IMG/VR virus record: IMGVR_UViG_3300031576_000139
Location: 1-41,322 of that record
Length of the DNA: 41,322 nucleotides
Direction: 5' to 3' (one strand)
Source of the DNA: a virus
The translations under genes and the position numbers were made by a program. The notes beneath the pieces are model-generated. The model worked only from the letters and a program-made list of their open reading frames with translations. It made no database searches and was not told the DNA's origin. Each line of letters opens with the position of its first letter. Position 1 is the first letter of the stretch. Below, in pieces: positions 7,987-15,637 of the stretch.

Positions 7987-8672
7987 TATCTCAGCTTCCA
8001 TCCTTTCTTCAACACCTTCTGGACATCGTCCGGATGAACAGACACTTTTTTGCCTTTATCATTAACCATCTTTACCCATCCGGTCGTATTCAGATTACCC
8101 TGAACTGTTTTAGAAGGAACCTCTGTTTTTTTCTTAACAGCAGATTCAATATCAGAAACATCAGACCTGTTCCCGTACTTACGGAGGTACTCATCATAGA
8201 CCTTCTGCTCTCCAGACTTTAAAGAAACATCATCCGCCACCTTCTGTAAAATACGGTTCACCAACTTTTTTCTATTCGTATCCGCTTCAATACCTTCCCC
8301 TTTCGCCTTTTCAATACCGGAAGTCCGCATAGCCTTCATCTTTTTGACAGCCACCTCTTTCTCTTTGACTGTCTCTCCACCTGGCGCCCGCGGAAACTCC
8401 ATTTTCATCACTGCTTCATACGCCTTGCCCGGGTCATACCCAGAATCACGCAGGGTTTTATACATATCCATCCTTTTCTCTTCCCTCTTTAACTGCTCCT
8501 GCTCAACCGCGCGCTGCTGTGTTTGATGCTTCTCCAGCGCACGGCTCAATGTGCTTAACCGGTCCGTCTGGTAATCCGGACCATGCAAGACACCGTCTTC
8601 AATAACATTCGGCGTCATTCCCGGTAAAACCGTCCCTTGTGGGATCAAGCTGTTTAAAACGTCTATTGGCAT
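7986..8672 (-). CDS. Coiled-coil internal virion protein, putative ejection protein
   Basis: A 228-residue, highly charged, mainly helical protein with a long Glu/Lys/Gln coiled-coil region (about residues 45-75) and a C-terminal basic segment (VHPDDVQKVLKKGWK). It sits between a membrane-active ejection-type protein and the giant polyvalent protein, and its stop overlaps the start of the latter. Position and composition are those of an internal head protein that travels with the DNA; the sequence has no catalytic motif I recognise. Confidence 0.65.
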   Translation of the reverse strand: MPIDVLNSLIPQGTVLPGMTPNVIEDGVLHGPDYQTDRLSTLSRALEKHQTQQRAVEQEQLKREEKRMDMYKTLRDSGYDPGKAYEAVMKMEFPRAPGGETVKEKEVAVKKMKAMRTSGIEKAKGEGIEADTNRKKLVNRILQKVADDVSLKSGEQKVYDEYLRKYGNRSDVSDIESAVKKKTEVPSKTVQGNLNTTGWVKMVNDKGKKVSVHPDDVQKVLKKGWKLR

Positions 8673-8673
8673 G

Positions 8674-9612
8674 TTACGCCCCCTGTGGTTTTAAGATTCC
8701 CGCTAACTTTTCAAAAATACTACCCTTTTTAGATAAAGCGGACAAATTCAGTTTACTGATAATGTCCATAATCGTCCCAAGAGTGCTGTTCTGCTCAACA
8801 TCCGGTGTCGTTCCTCCCGGAAAGTACCGGGAAGCCGCTGTCCTCGGACTATACAACCCCTGCGCTACATCAACAACCCCGCCAAGCTCGTCCCGCTGGC
8901 GCTTAAAATCAGTATACCTGCGTTCAAGATCAGATTGTTCTAACGTACGGCGCAGACTGCCTAACGTCTGAGAGGCTGTCACTTTTTTTAACGGCGCGTC
9001 CGCTAACTCATACTCTTCAAGAGCTGCCGCCTGCGGGATCGCCTGTAACTGCCGCCCACGTTCCTGATTAATAAAGTCTCCGATAATCGTGTCGAGATAA
9101 GCCAAGGATTTATTGGTAATGTCTCCCTCTTCTTTAAGAGCAGCGTCGGTAAAATACGACCCTCTCGCCCCACGCCGCGCACGAGAAGCGTCAATCGCGT
9201 CCCTTAAATTGATCTTTGACAAATTAGTCGCCGAACGAATAAACGGAGACGTTTCCGGATTCGCGTACTTCCCGCCGATTGTGTCCAAAAGGTTCTGTTT
9301 AGAAACGCCGAACAACTCGCCTGTTGTCGGAGCGTTTAAATACGAACCTAACTTCCCTAACCCAGTTTCCTCCAAATCCGTCAATGGAGCCGTAAAGTCC
9401 CCGGAATATTCCTCTCCCGGAATAAACTTGTTTAAATACTGCTGGACAAAAGAAGACAATTCTTGCCCAGCGATCTGCTGTTCCGGAGGAAGAAACGACT
9501 GAGCCGGAATATTCTGTCCCTTCTTTTTTTTCTTCCCAAACAAACCTCCTATGATTGACATTATTGTTGGTGCGGCTTTCAAAATTAGTGGTATTGCGGC
9601 TGCCAATGCCAT
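8674..9612 (-). CDS. Ejection protein with N-terminal membrane-active segment
   Basis: A 312-residue protein. Residues 1-25 are hydrophobic (LAAAIPLILKAAPTIMSIIG) followed by GLFGKKKKK, a pattern common in DNA-transfer and internal virion proteins of podoviruses. The rest is helical and Gln/Ala-rich (SRARRGARGSYFTDAALKE), as in P22 gp7/T7 gp14-like ejection proteins. AAAGGAGGGG precedes the ATG. Its neighbours downstream are two further virion proteins likely to be ejected, making a three-gene delivery set. Family assignment rests on layout and context, not on a catalytic motif. Confidence 0.75.
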   Translation of the reverse strand: MALAAAIPLILKAAPTIMSIIGGLFGKKKKKGQNIPAQSFLPPEQQIAGQELSSFVQQYLNKFIPGEEYSGDFTAPLTDLEETGLGKLGSYLNAPTTGELFGVSKQNLLDTIGGKYANPETSPFIRSATNLSKINLRDAIDASRARRGARGSYFTDAALKEEGDITNKSLAYLDTIIGDFINQERGRQLQAIPQAAALEEYELADAPLKKVTASQTLGSLRRTLEQSDLERRYTDFKRQRDELGGVVDVAQGLYSPRTAASRYFPGGTTPDVEQNSTLGTIMDIISKLNLSALSKKGSIFEKLAGILKPQGA

Positions 9613-9624
9613 ATTACCCCTCCT

Positions 9625-9969
9625 TTAAAATATTAATACTTTAACATTACAATTTGCCGTGTTGAATTTAAGATAAACGTTTGTTGCTGTCCATGCCGTC
9701 CCGGAATCGTACGCCGAAACAGCTTTATTGGTATTAACTACAATAAAACCCACCGGGACACGCTTTAAAGTATGAGCTACCGTGTTTTCTGAATTTGCCG
9801 TCCCTGTATCCGTGATATTGACCGTGACAGCATTGAAATTATCCGAAAATTTCAATCCACCGTTTAAAATTTGCGACAGCTCACCAGAAAAAGACAAAAG
9901 CTCTTCTTCCAAACTCTTCTCAAAATCCGTTTCCGGTTTTGCCGTCTTTACCCTGTTTCTTATCTGCAC
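9625..9969 (-). CDS. Small beta-rich virion protein, probable tail appendage
   Basis: A 114-residue protein with a helical N-terminus and a beta-strand C-terminal half carrying a signature (NITDTGTANSENTVAHTLKRVPVGFIVV) of small receptor- or fiber-associated phage proteins found next to ejection genes. It starts at GTG directly after the stop of the membrane-protein gene, with GGCGGTG as the ribosome binding site. I see the strand pattern and context; a binding role is inferred. Confidence 0.65.
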   Translation of the reverse strand: MQIRNRVKTAKPETDFEKSLEEELLSFSGELSQILNGGLKFSDNFNAVTVNITDTGTANSENTVAHTLKRVPVGFIVVNTNKAVSAYDSGTAWTATNVYLKFNTANCNVKVLIF

Positions 9970-9970
9970 A

Positions 9971-10438
9971 TTACACCGCCAGTATCGGAAGAGTGACTGT
10001 TATCCAAAAACCTCTTCCCCACTCCTCCCACATCACATTGCTAAAACTCACGGACCATACCGTCACGATAACGGAAACAAGTCCCATACGAATCCAGAAC
10101 TCCAGCCACGCACTATACGCTATCGCTAAAGGGAACATGGCAAGAGCGACAAAGAATCCATGCAGCGCCCAATTCCACCAATACTCTTTTCCCTTATCCG
10201 CAACCGGCAAAAGTTTATTGACAAAGTCCCAATACGTCGTCAACGCGCCAAAGGTCATCCCCCAACACAAGACAAGGGACCAATGAAACATCCCCCATAC
10301 CGCCATAACCGCAAGCATGACTGTCGGAACGCCCATGTCCCGGACCTTTGAATTATAAGGTTTGCCTACCCCGCCCATACGATACAATACCCCAGCTAAA
10401 ACAGATAATGCCAATGTTACAATGACTTTTGTTATCAT
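9971..10438 (-). CDS. Polytopic membrane protein, conserved phage type, unknown function
   Basis: A 155-residue protein with four or five hydrophobic spans. Recognisable elements are YRMGGVGKPYNSKVRDMGVP near the N-terminus, a tandem of Trp/Gly-rich spans, and VMWEEWGRG before the last span. Proteins of this layout occur in other phages near tail and lysis genes without known function. AAAGGAGG precedes the start. Its place in a group of four membrane-associated small genes (9971-11317) suggests part of a lysis or envelope-crossing module. Confidence 0.7.
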   Translation of the reverse strand: MITKVIVTLALSVLAGVLYRMGGVGKPYNSKVRDMGVPTVMLAVMAVWGMFHWSLVLCWGMTFGALTTYWDFVNKLLPVADKGKEYWWNWALHGFFVALAMFPLAIAYSAWLEFWIRMGLVSVIVTVWSVSFSNVMWEEWGRGFWITVTLPILAV

Positions 10439-10450
10439 TGAAGACCTCCT

Positions 10451-10765
10451 TTAAAACTCAAACCTCAAACCAGCACGGATCCCTGTCTGAAAATCGTCGC
10501 TTGACGGCTGTTCGATAAACGCTTCAATAAACGGGATAAACACCCGTTTACGCTCATTCTTCTGGATGACCGTTACCGTTGACCCGCTTTCCGCACGGAT
10601 CGTCTGGACAGGTTCCGGTCTCTTAAAGTACGTCTTATAGATAGAGAGAACAATGATGAGGATCACAAGTGCCCCGCCGCTGAACATAAGCGTCTTTGTC
10701 CAGTACAATCCCGTAAAAGGAGACAATAACAACTTTTTTATACTAAACCCCTCACCGTTTGCCAT
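10451..10765 (-). CDS. Single-span membrane protein in the lysis-like group
   Basis: A 104-residue protein with one strong transmembrane span (about residues 30-50, GGALVILIIVLSIY) followed by a Pro- and charge-containing outer part and a C-terminal RAGLRFEF. The start was set at the ATG behind GGGAGG, which lies within the end of the previous gene. It has no lipobox, so it is not a standard outer spanin. It might be half of a spanin-like pair with the upstream gene, but this is conjecture from order and topology. Confidence 0.6.
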   Translation of the reverse strand: MANGEGFSIKKLLLSPFTGLYWTKTLMFSGGALVILIIVLSIYKTYFKRPEPVQTIRAESGSTVTVIQKNERKRVFIPFIEAFIEQPSSDDFQTGIRAGLRFEF

Positions 10766-11066
10766 CACCGCGCCTCCCTTCATTTTTCTCGAGCTCACTT
10801 ACCCGCCGTTCAAAATCACGGATAAGCATACTGGCTTTGTCCGCGTAATAATCATGGTCGGTCTTTCTCCACCGGTCATCGAGATTAACAGCCAACGCCG
10901 CCTTAAGCTCATCAATCGCCTTAGATTGATAATCCAACTTTGTCCATACAACCCCAGACATAAAACACACCCCGACAAACTGAACGACTATTGTTAAGTA
11001 CACGCCGAATAAAGAAGTAGGCACACGAACAAACTGTTTCACGTGCTTATCAATATCATCTTGCAT
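10752..11066 (-). CDS. Membrane-anchored coiled-coil protein, inner-spanin-like topology
   Basis: A 104-residue protein with a transmembrane span at about residues 18-42 (FGVYLTIVVQFVGVCFMSGVVW) and a charged helical C-terminal part ending in a coiled coil (MLIRDFERRVSELEKNEGRR). One N-terminal span plus a long helical domain is the topology of an i-spanin or a holin-accessory protein. AAAGGAGC precedes the ATG. No known spanin family can be claimed from sequence alone. Confidence 0.6.
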   Translation of the reverse strand: MQDDIDKHVKQFVRVPTSLFGVYLTIVVQFVGVCFMSGVVWTKLDYQSKAIDELKAALAVNLDDRWRKTDHDYYADKASMLIRDFERRVSELEKNEGRRGDGKR

Positions 11067-11077
11067 ACACCGCTCCT

Positions 11078-11317
11078 TTAATTTAAAAACTCAAGCAACT
11101 GTTGTTTAGCTTTCTCCACTAACTCATCCACCACATTAATATTCCGGCGGATAGTGAGAATAATTGACTGCGCCACGCTTGACGGCAACACTAAAGATAG
11201 AAAATCAAAGACCGCCGTCAAAATCTCCTTGACCATCTTGATCGCCGCCTGCAAAATACCAAATACCGCGGCACCGTTTGCCATCAACCAGTTTATAATC
11301 TTAATAAAAGGTCCCAT
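11078..11317 (-). CDS. Small amphipathic membrane-active protein, holin candidate
   Basis: A 79-residue protein with two hydrophobic or amphipathic helices (about residues 5-28 and 32-58) and a charged C-terminal helix (NVVDELVEKAKQQLLEFLN). Size, composition and its place next to two membrane-anchored small proteins fit a holin, though the spans are interrupted by Lys and Asp. A strong AAGGAGGTG site precedes the ATG. It follows the tail-hub gene after 11 bases, so it is part of the late transcript. Confidence 0.55.
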   Translation of the reverse strand: MGPFIKIINWLMANGAAVFGILQAAIKMVKEILTAVFDFLSLVLPSSVAQSIILTIRRNINVVDELVEKAKQQLLEFLN

Positions 11318-11328
11318 CAGACACCTCC

Positions 11329-12864
11329 TTACCGTTTAACCATGATCTGTTCGTTACTGAGATAATATGGATAAAATTGCCGAATATACATGTTCTCTCC
11401 TGATTCCGCGTTACGGAACCGAAAGCGTATCTTATCGGCAATGATATCAAAATACATTTCCACTTTAGTCGTTATACTCCCGAACTCGATATACGCCTGT
11501 GAGGAAGTATAGGGAATATTGGTCCATGTACTTCCTTCATCGGTCGAATAGTCCACATACATTTTCCCCGGACCATGCCCCCACACGTCCAGCTGCAACC
11601 ACCGCTTTAAAAACTCTAGCTGGTCACCGGTAAAATCCTTTGAAATGATATGCGAGCTGACGGCAACGCTGTTATCATTAGTCGTCGAGTAATCCACATT
11701 TTCCGTATACCCGTCACTTTTACCGAACACGATGTCTTCCCAATTCGCGACAGACGTCCCGCTGTCCCACACATCCGGCGCTGAATCCCATGGTCCCGGA
11801 TCGTCGTCCCAACTCTCCGAATTGACCCTCTCCCACGTGATCCCCGCGGTAAGGCTGTCACACGTATCAAAATACCAGAAGTTAAGGCGGTAATTGTATT
11901 TCCACACTTCATTCGGATAATCGTATCCGGATATAATAATAAAAAACCAAATTTCGTTCTCATGCTGGACATGGACAGCAAAACACCTGTCAATTTTTCC
12001 GCGATTGATCCGTTCAAACACATTATCGCGTACAGCCCTGCCGATAGACTCTTCCCTAATCCCATTCCACACATAAAAATCGTTTTGCCCCATAAAGTAA
12101 TGGCGACCTTCCGCGTCCGCGACCGCGCGTTGCGCGCCCAAGCCTATCCCTGTCTTAATCGGGTCAAGCAGAAAAATATCAGAAGTCTCAACCTTTCGCG
12201 CCAACCATAACGATTCTTTTTTATAAACAGCGATAAACTCATTGAGCTTTACGATATTCTGTATAACAGAAGTATCGTTACTCGCAAGAGCGCTCCCGGA
12301 AGTTCCTCCGCTCCACACTTCCGGCGCGTCCGTATCGCACCATTGAATCTTCCACGGATTGACCGTTGCCCCGGAATTGATATACCCTAAAACAAGATAC
12401 GGCGATAAATATGTACAGAACTTGGCTTTCGGAGGGCTGCCGCCTAAAATAGCATTGTTTCCGGACCCGGTCCATTTCCGGATCGAATCAATGTAATTCG
12501 TAATGATAAGAAGACCGCTTTCCGTGACAGTCGTGAAATGAAAAAAATCGTCATCGCCTCCTGAAAAATCCGTGCTCGCAATACTCACCCACGCGGAAAT
12601 AGACGTGTTAAACCTCTCGAACTTTGTCTTAGACGCGCGTACAAGATGCTTGGATGTAGAGAGCTCCAGCTTTCCTAACCCCATGATCCGAGAGGCGTCC
12701 GCAACCTGCCCCCCGAGCCGTGTCTTTCCTACACGTTTACGCATTTCGCCCTTATAATAACTCATGTTCTGAACAAACCCGGTCCGGTCATTCACAAACG
12801 TCGCAGGAATAGAGTAATCCACCCCTTCAACCGGCAATAACACCCCTTTACGCAATAAAGGCAT
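11329..12864 (-). CDS. Tail hub / DNA-stabilisation protein, P22 gp10-like
   Basis: A 511-residue beta-rich protein. The order of repeated strands with Trp and Asp (KESLWLARK, HYFMGQNDFYVWNG, NEIWFFI, NEVWKYNYRLNFWYF) is that of the beta-propeller-like hub proteins of P22-type phages (gp10, packaged-DNA stabilisation) that close the portal channel. The ATG is preferred to a GTG three codons upstream, since the GGGGG site has better spacing to it. The gene follows the tail-fiber-like and adaptor genes, as expected for this assembly step. Confidence 0.75.
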   Translation of the reverse strand: MPLLRKGVLLPVEGVDYSIPATFVNDRTGFVQNMSYYKGEMRKRVGKTRLGGQVADASRIMGLGKLELSTSKHLVRASKTKFERFNTSISAWVSIASTDFSGGDDDFFHFTTVTESGLLIITNYIDSIRKWTGSGNNAILGGSPPKAKFCTYLSPYLVLGYINSGATVNPWKIQWCDTDAPEVWSGGTSGSALASNDTSVIQNIVKLNEFIAVYKKESLWLARKVETSDIFLLDPIKTGIGLGAQRAVADAEGRHYFMGQNDFYVWNGIREESIGRAVRDNVFERINRGKIDRCFAVHVQHENEIWFFIIISGYDYPNEVWKYNYRLNFWYFDTCDSLTAGITWERVNSESWDDDPGPWDSAPDVWDSGTSVANWEDIVFGKSDGYTENVDYSTTNDNSVAVSSHIISKDFTGDQLEFLKRWLQLDVWGHGPGKMYVDYSTDEGSTWTNIPYTSSQAYIEFGSITTKVEMYFDIIADKIRFRFRNAESGENMYIRQFYPYYLSNEQIMVKR

Positions 12865-12883
12865 ATTTGACACCCCCTTCTAC

Positions 12884-12904
12884 AATGCCAGTTTTACCGG
12901 CATT
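12884..12904. other. Short perfect hairpin in the leader of the tail-hub gene
   Basis: Twenty-one bases fold into a nine-pair stem (one G-U pair in RNA) with a three-base loop: AATGCCGGT, AAA, ACTGGCATT on the minus strand. It lies in the 82-base gap between the fiber-like gene and the hub gene, about 20 bases before the hub start. There is no T-run on either strand, so it is not an intrinsic terminator. mRNA stabilisation, processing or translational control of the hub gene are options. Confidence 0.5.
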
Positions 12905-12946
12905 TCCTCTGTCAAATTTCAACGATCTCATCATAAACAACCCTCT

Positions 12947-13648
12947 CTACACCTTACTATACATTTTTAATTGAATATAAACAGGGATATTATTCGCTGA
13001 TGCTGAGGTCCCTGTCACCGCCCCTGTTCCGGACGCGCTGATGGTATGTTCATGCTCGCCTAAATTACCCAAAAGACCGCTACCCGCAGCTGCCTCTTCC
13101 GTACCTCCACTAACAATTGATGTTGTATGGGTATGACTAGGTCCCGCGTAACTCCCCGCAGCATGAGTATGCGTATCCGCCCCTCCGCTTGTTAAAGGCG
13201 TCCCTGAACTGATACGGATGAAATTGTTGTCATAAGTCGAAGACTGGTCCGTCCATCCTGTCGGAACTGTTGTATTGGATGACAATAGCTTGTCTCCGCT
13301 GCGCCACGCTTGGCTCCCTAAAACAGCTAACTTCCCGGCAACAGTAAACTGGATAATGTTCCCATCATCATCCACACCATAAAGCTCAATCGCGTCACTT
13401 CCAGCGTCTTTTGAAAACAGGATATAAGCGTCATTGACGGCGGCTTCATTACTGCCTCGCTTGGTCAATGTAACCTTTTTATGGTAACCGATCACCGAGC
13501 TGCCGGTCTCATCAGCGGCAAACTCATGGTCCGTCGCCAATCTTTCCCTAATCGCCGCTTTAAACTCGCGTATATCATCATCCCCGAGAGACCGGTCCCG
13601 GCTCCCTGCGGGTTTGGTTTCGTCCCATGTATTTGTGTATGTAGGCAT
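12947..13648 (-). CDS. Tail fiber / collar-like protein with His-rich C-terminus
   Basis: A 233-residue protein. The N-terminal 45 residues (TNTWDETKPAGSRDRSLGDDDIREFKAAIRERL, read in parts) are a common attachment segment of phage fibers. The C-terminal third is Gly/Ser/Ala-rich with HTH, HTHTT and HEHTI motifs, which in trimeric fibers coordinate metal ions along the axis, and ends in a strand QLKMYSKV. The start is the ATG behind GGGGGAG. It lies between the adaptor and hub genes and is probably a trimeric fiber or tail-knob appendage. Confidence 0.75.
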   Translation of the reverse strand: MPTYTNTWDETKPAGSRDRSLGDDDIREFKAAIRERLATDHEFAADETGSSVIGYHKKVTLTKRGSNEAAVNDAYILFSKDAGSDAIELYGVDDDGNIIQFTVAGKLAVLGSQAWRSGDKLLSSNTTVPTGWTDQSSTYDNNFIRISSGTPLTSGGADTHTHAAGSYAGPSHTHTTSIVSGGTEEAAAGSGLLGNLGEHEHTISASGTGAVTGTSASANNIPVYIQLKMYSKV

Positions 13649-13663
13649 CAATCTCCCCCTTTG

Positions 13664-14344
13664 TTATAAATCATTAAACTGTACTTGACCTATATGATCC
13701 CCTTCCATATCTTTCTCAACATCAAACAGCGTGGCGCATAACCCTACCGGAACATCCATCCCGTTTGACGGATTAATAGCATGGTACTTTGCCCCAAAAA
13801 GAGCCGATTCCTCAACAAGCCCCATCCCGGCGTATAGTCGTTCAAGGGTCCCCCATTTTAAAACTTCGTCCCACTCGCTCCCTAAACTTGGAAGATCCCC
13901 GTCCGCGCTCATTTCGGTCCGGCGTTTAGACCAGTTTATTTCAAGATAATACGTCGCCAAATCAGGGATCGGCGTCACCAGAATCGAACGGGAAAATATC
14001 GTATACGCACTTGGTCGACCTTTCGGCGGGTTCGTCTTGTTTGGGTTAGGCTCTCTGAAATCGTACTCTTGTTTCGTAATATGGTCCAAAGGGTACCCAT
14101 CATCCGAAGCGCCGGTCCCTAACAAAAACCGGATCGGATGGATTAAATGAATAATGTTTGACGGCAAAGCGTAATCTTCCGTCCCGACAATAGTTGAAAC
14201 ATAAGACTGGAACTTGTAATTTCCATGAGGCATAAATACAGTCACCCAATTCAGCATATCGTTATACGCCTGCACCAATTCCGTGTCTTTATCCGTCCTT
14301 TTAAAATCCTGTTTCACATAAGTCTTAAAACTCGATAATTGCAT
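13664..14344 (-). CDS. Head-tail adaptor (P22 gp4-like tail accessory factor)
   Basis: A 226-residue protein with an N-terminal helical pair (TYVKQDFKRTDKDTELVQAYNDMLNWV, in parts), a strand-rich middle (YVSTIVGTEDYALPSNIIHL) and a helical C-terminus. This order is that of the P22-type adaptor that binds under the portal ring. AAAGGAGGG precedes the ATG. It comes directly after the poly-serine LamG gene and before the fiber and hub genes, consistent with the tail-assembly order. No enzymatic motif is visible. Confidence 0.7.
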   Translation of the reverse strand: MQLSSFKTYVKQDFKRTDKDTELVQAYNDMLNWVTVFMPHGNYKFQSYVSTIVGTEDYALPSNIIHLIHPIRFLLGTGASDDGYPLDHITKQEYDFREPNPNKTNPPKGRPSAYTIFSRSILVTPIPDLATYYLEINWSKRRTEMSADGDLPSLGSEWDEVLKWGTLERLYAGMGLVEESALFGAKYHAINPSNGMDVPVGLCATLFDVEKDMEGDHIGQVQFNDL

Positions 14345-14356
14345 GTTACCCTCCTT

Positions 14357-15637
14357 TTATGCCGTCGAGCTCGATGAGCTGGACGAACTGCTGCACGAAC
14401 TCGATGAAGACGATTTACAGCTCGATGACGAAGAGCTGGACGAACTGGACCGGCTTGAAGAACTTGAACTCCGGCTGCTAGAGGATGACGACCGGCAGCT
14501 AGAGGATGATGAACTCGAAGACTTTGAGCTTGAAGAGCTGGAACTCGAAGAACTCGATGAGCTGCGACAGCTAGATGAACTCGAAGAATCGCGCGTAATC
14601 CATCCATCAGCGACCTCTCCCCTGTCTGTCCAGCGAAACAAACTCTGAGAACTAGACGAACTTGAGGAGCTTGAAGAACTACGGCACGAACTCGAAGAAC
14701 TCGAAGAACTCGATGATCGACAGGAAGAGCTCGATGACGATGACGAGCGACTACTCGAAGAAGAGCTGGATGACCGGCTGGAGCTGGAAGAACTCCGGCT
14801 GCTAGAGCTGGATGACCGGCTGGAGCTGGAAGAACTCCGGCTTGATGAAGACGAACTCCGGGAGCTCGATGAGCTCGAAGAGCTGGATGAGCTCCGGCAC
14901 GAACTCGAAGAGCTGGATGACCGGCTAGAGCTGGAACTGGATGACCGGCAAGAGCTCGAACTGGATGAAGAAGAATACTCACTTGAAGGAGGCGTAAAAT
15001 TAGACGTATGCCGCGCGATACCTTTAGAGACCCTGATTTCTTCCATCCATCCTGTTACACCATTCGCGCCGGTCCCCGCATCCGCACCAATCGCTAAAGA
15101 CGCCGCTAAATCGCCGACATCATTTGCGCCAAAAGAGGTCGATGTTGTAAGCGTTTGTGAAACACCGTCAATAAAAATAAACGCGCCGGTACCGTTACGA
15201 CAAAATTCCAGATGGTACCACGTATTCGGCTGCACACTCCACGCGGAAGTCATAATATAAGATCCTTTTTCGACGACAGATAATTCAAATTTCATTTCCA
15301 GTTTATGCGCGGTCGTCTTTCTGATCTGCCATTGATTATCCGCGTCAACCGTCTGCTGCATAAACTTCTGTATCCCGGAAGTTGAAGAAAATCTGACCCA
15401 AAAATCTATCGTAAAATCCCCTGTCCCAAAATACCAATCCGCATGGTCCGGGACAGTCAAATAATCGTTACCATCCAATAATAATGCCCCTCCGCCGAAT
15501 TTAGACTGCGCCGTATCTACCTGCGCGTTACCGTTCGCCGTGATCGTATGCCCGGACGCGGAATCGTCCGTAAACGTGGTCGACCCGTCTGTCCCGTTAC
15601 AATGCACCAATAGCTCTGTATAAATATCAGCTGGCAA
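14357..15637 (-). CDS. LamG-like lectin-fold protein with a C-terminal poly-serine tail
   Basis: A 426-residue protein. Residues 1-215 form a concanavalin A/LamG-like jelly-roll (LLVHCNG at the start, FGGGALLLDGNDYLTVP, DFTIDFWVRF, WYHLEFCRNGT, FIDGV, WMEEIRVSKGIARH), a fold that often binds sugars. Residues 222-424 are almost entirely Ser with single Arg, Cys or Lys, broken once near residues 327-349 by the motif FRWTDRGEVADGWITR. The start codon is TTG behind GGAGG, which lies within the end of the previous gene. The protein is probably displayed on the virion; the lectin fold suggests glycan binding, the tail a flexible or glycosylated stalk. Confidence 0.8.
   Translation of the reverse strand: MPADIYTELLVHCNGTDGSTTFTDDSASGHTITANGNAQVDTAQSKFGGGALLLDGNDYLTVPDHADWYFGTGDFTIDFWVRFSSTSGIQKFMQQTVDADNQWQIRKTTAHKLEMKFELSVVEKGSYIMTSAWSVQPNTWYHLEFCRNGTGAFIFIDGVSQTLTTSTSFGANDVGDLAASLAIGADAGTGANGVTGWMEEIRVSKGIARHTSNFTPPSSEYSSSSSSSSCRSSSSSSSRSSSSSSSCRSSSSSSSSSSSRSSSSSSRSSSSSSRSSSSSSRSSSSSSRSSSSSSSSRSSSSSSSSCRSSSSSSSSSSCRSSSSSSSSSSSQSLFRWTDRGEVADGWITRDSSSSSSCRSSSSSSSSSSSSSKSSSSSSSSCRSSSSSSRSSSSSSRSSSSSSSSSSCKSSSSSSCSSSSSSSSSTA
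14366..14974 (-). repeat. Poly-serine coding tract 3 (in the LamG-like protein)
   Basis: About 203 codons, nearly all Ser, written with a mixture of AGC, AGT and all TCN codons, and interrupted once by a 23-residue non-Ser island. A near-exact 39-base unit occurs twice with a 42-base period at 14762-14800 and 14804-14842, so at least part of the tract grew by in-frame duplication. Arg or Cys appears every 5-10 Ser. Confidence 0.9.

Noticed and set aside
14343-14648. Plus-strand frame rich in Glu, Leu and Asp opposite the LamG poly-Ser tract
   Set aside because: It is the complement of Ser codons (GAGCTC, GAACTC and the like) and stays open because of the repeat composition. It has no ribosome site and similar frames appear opposite all Ser tracts.
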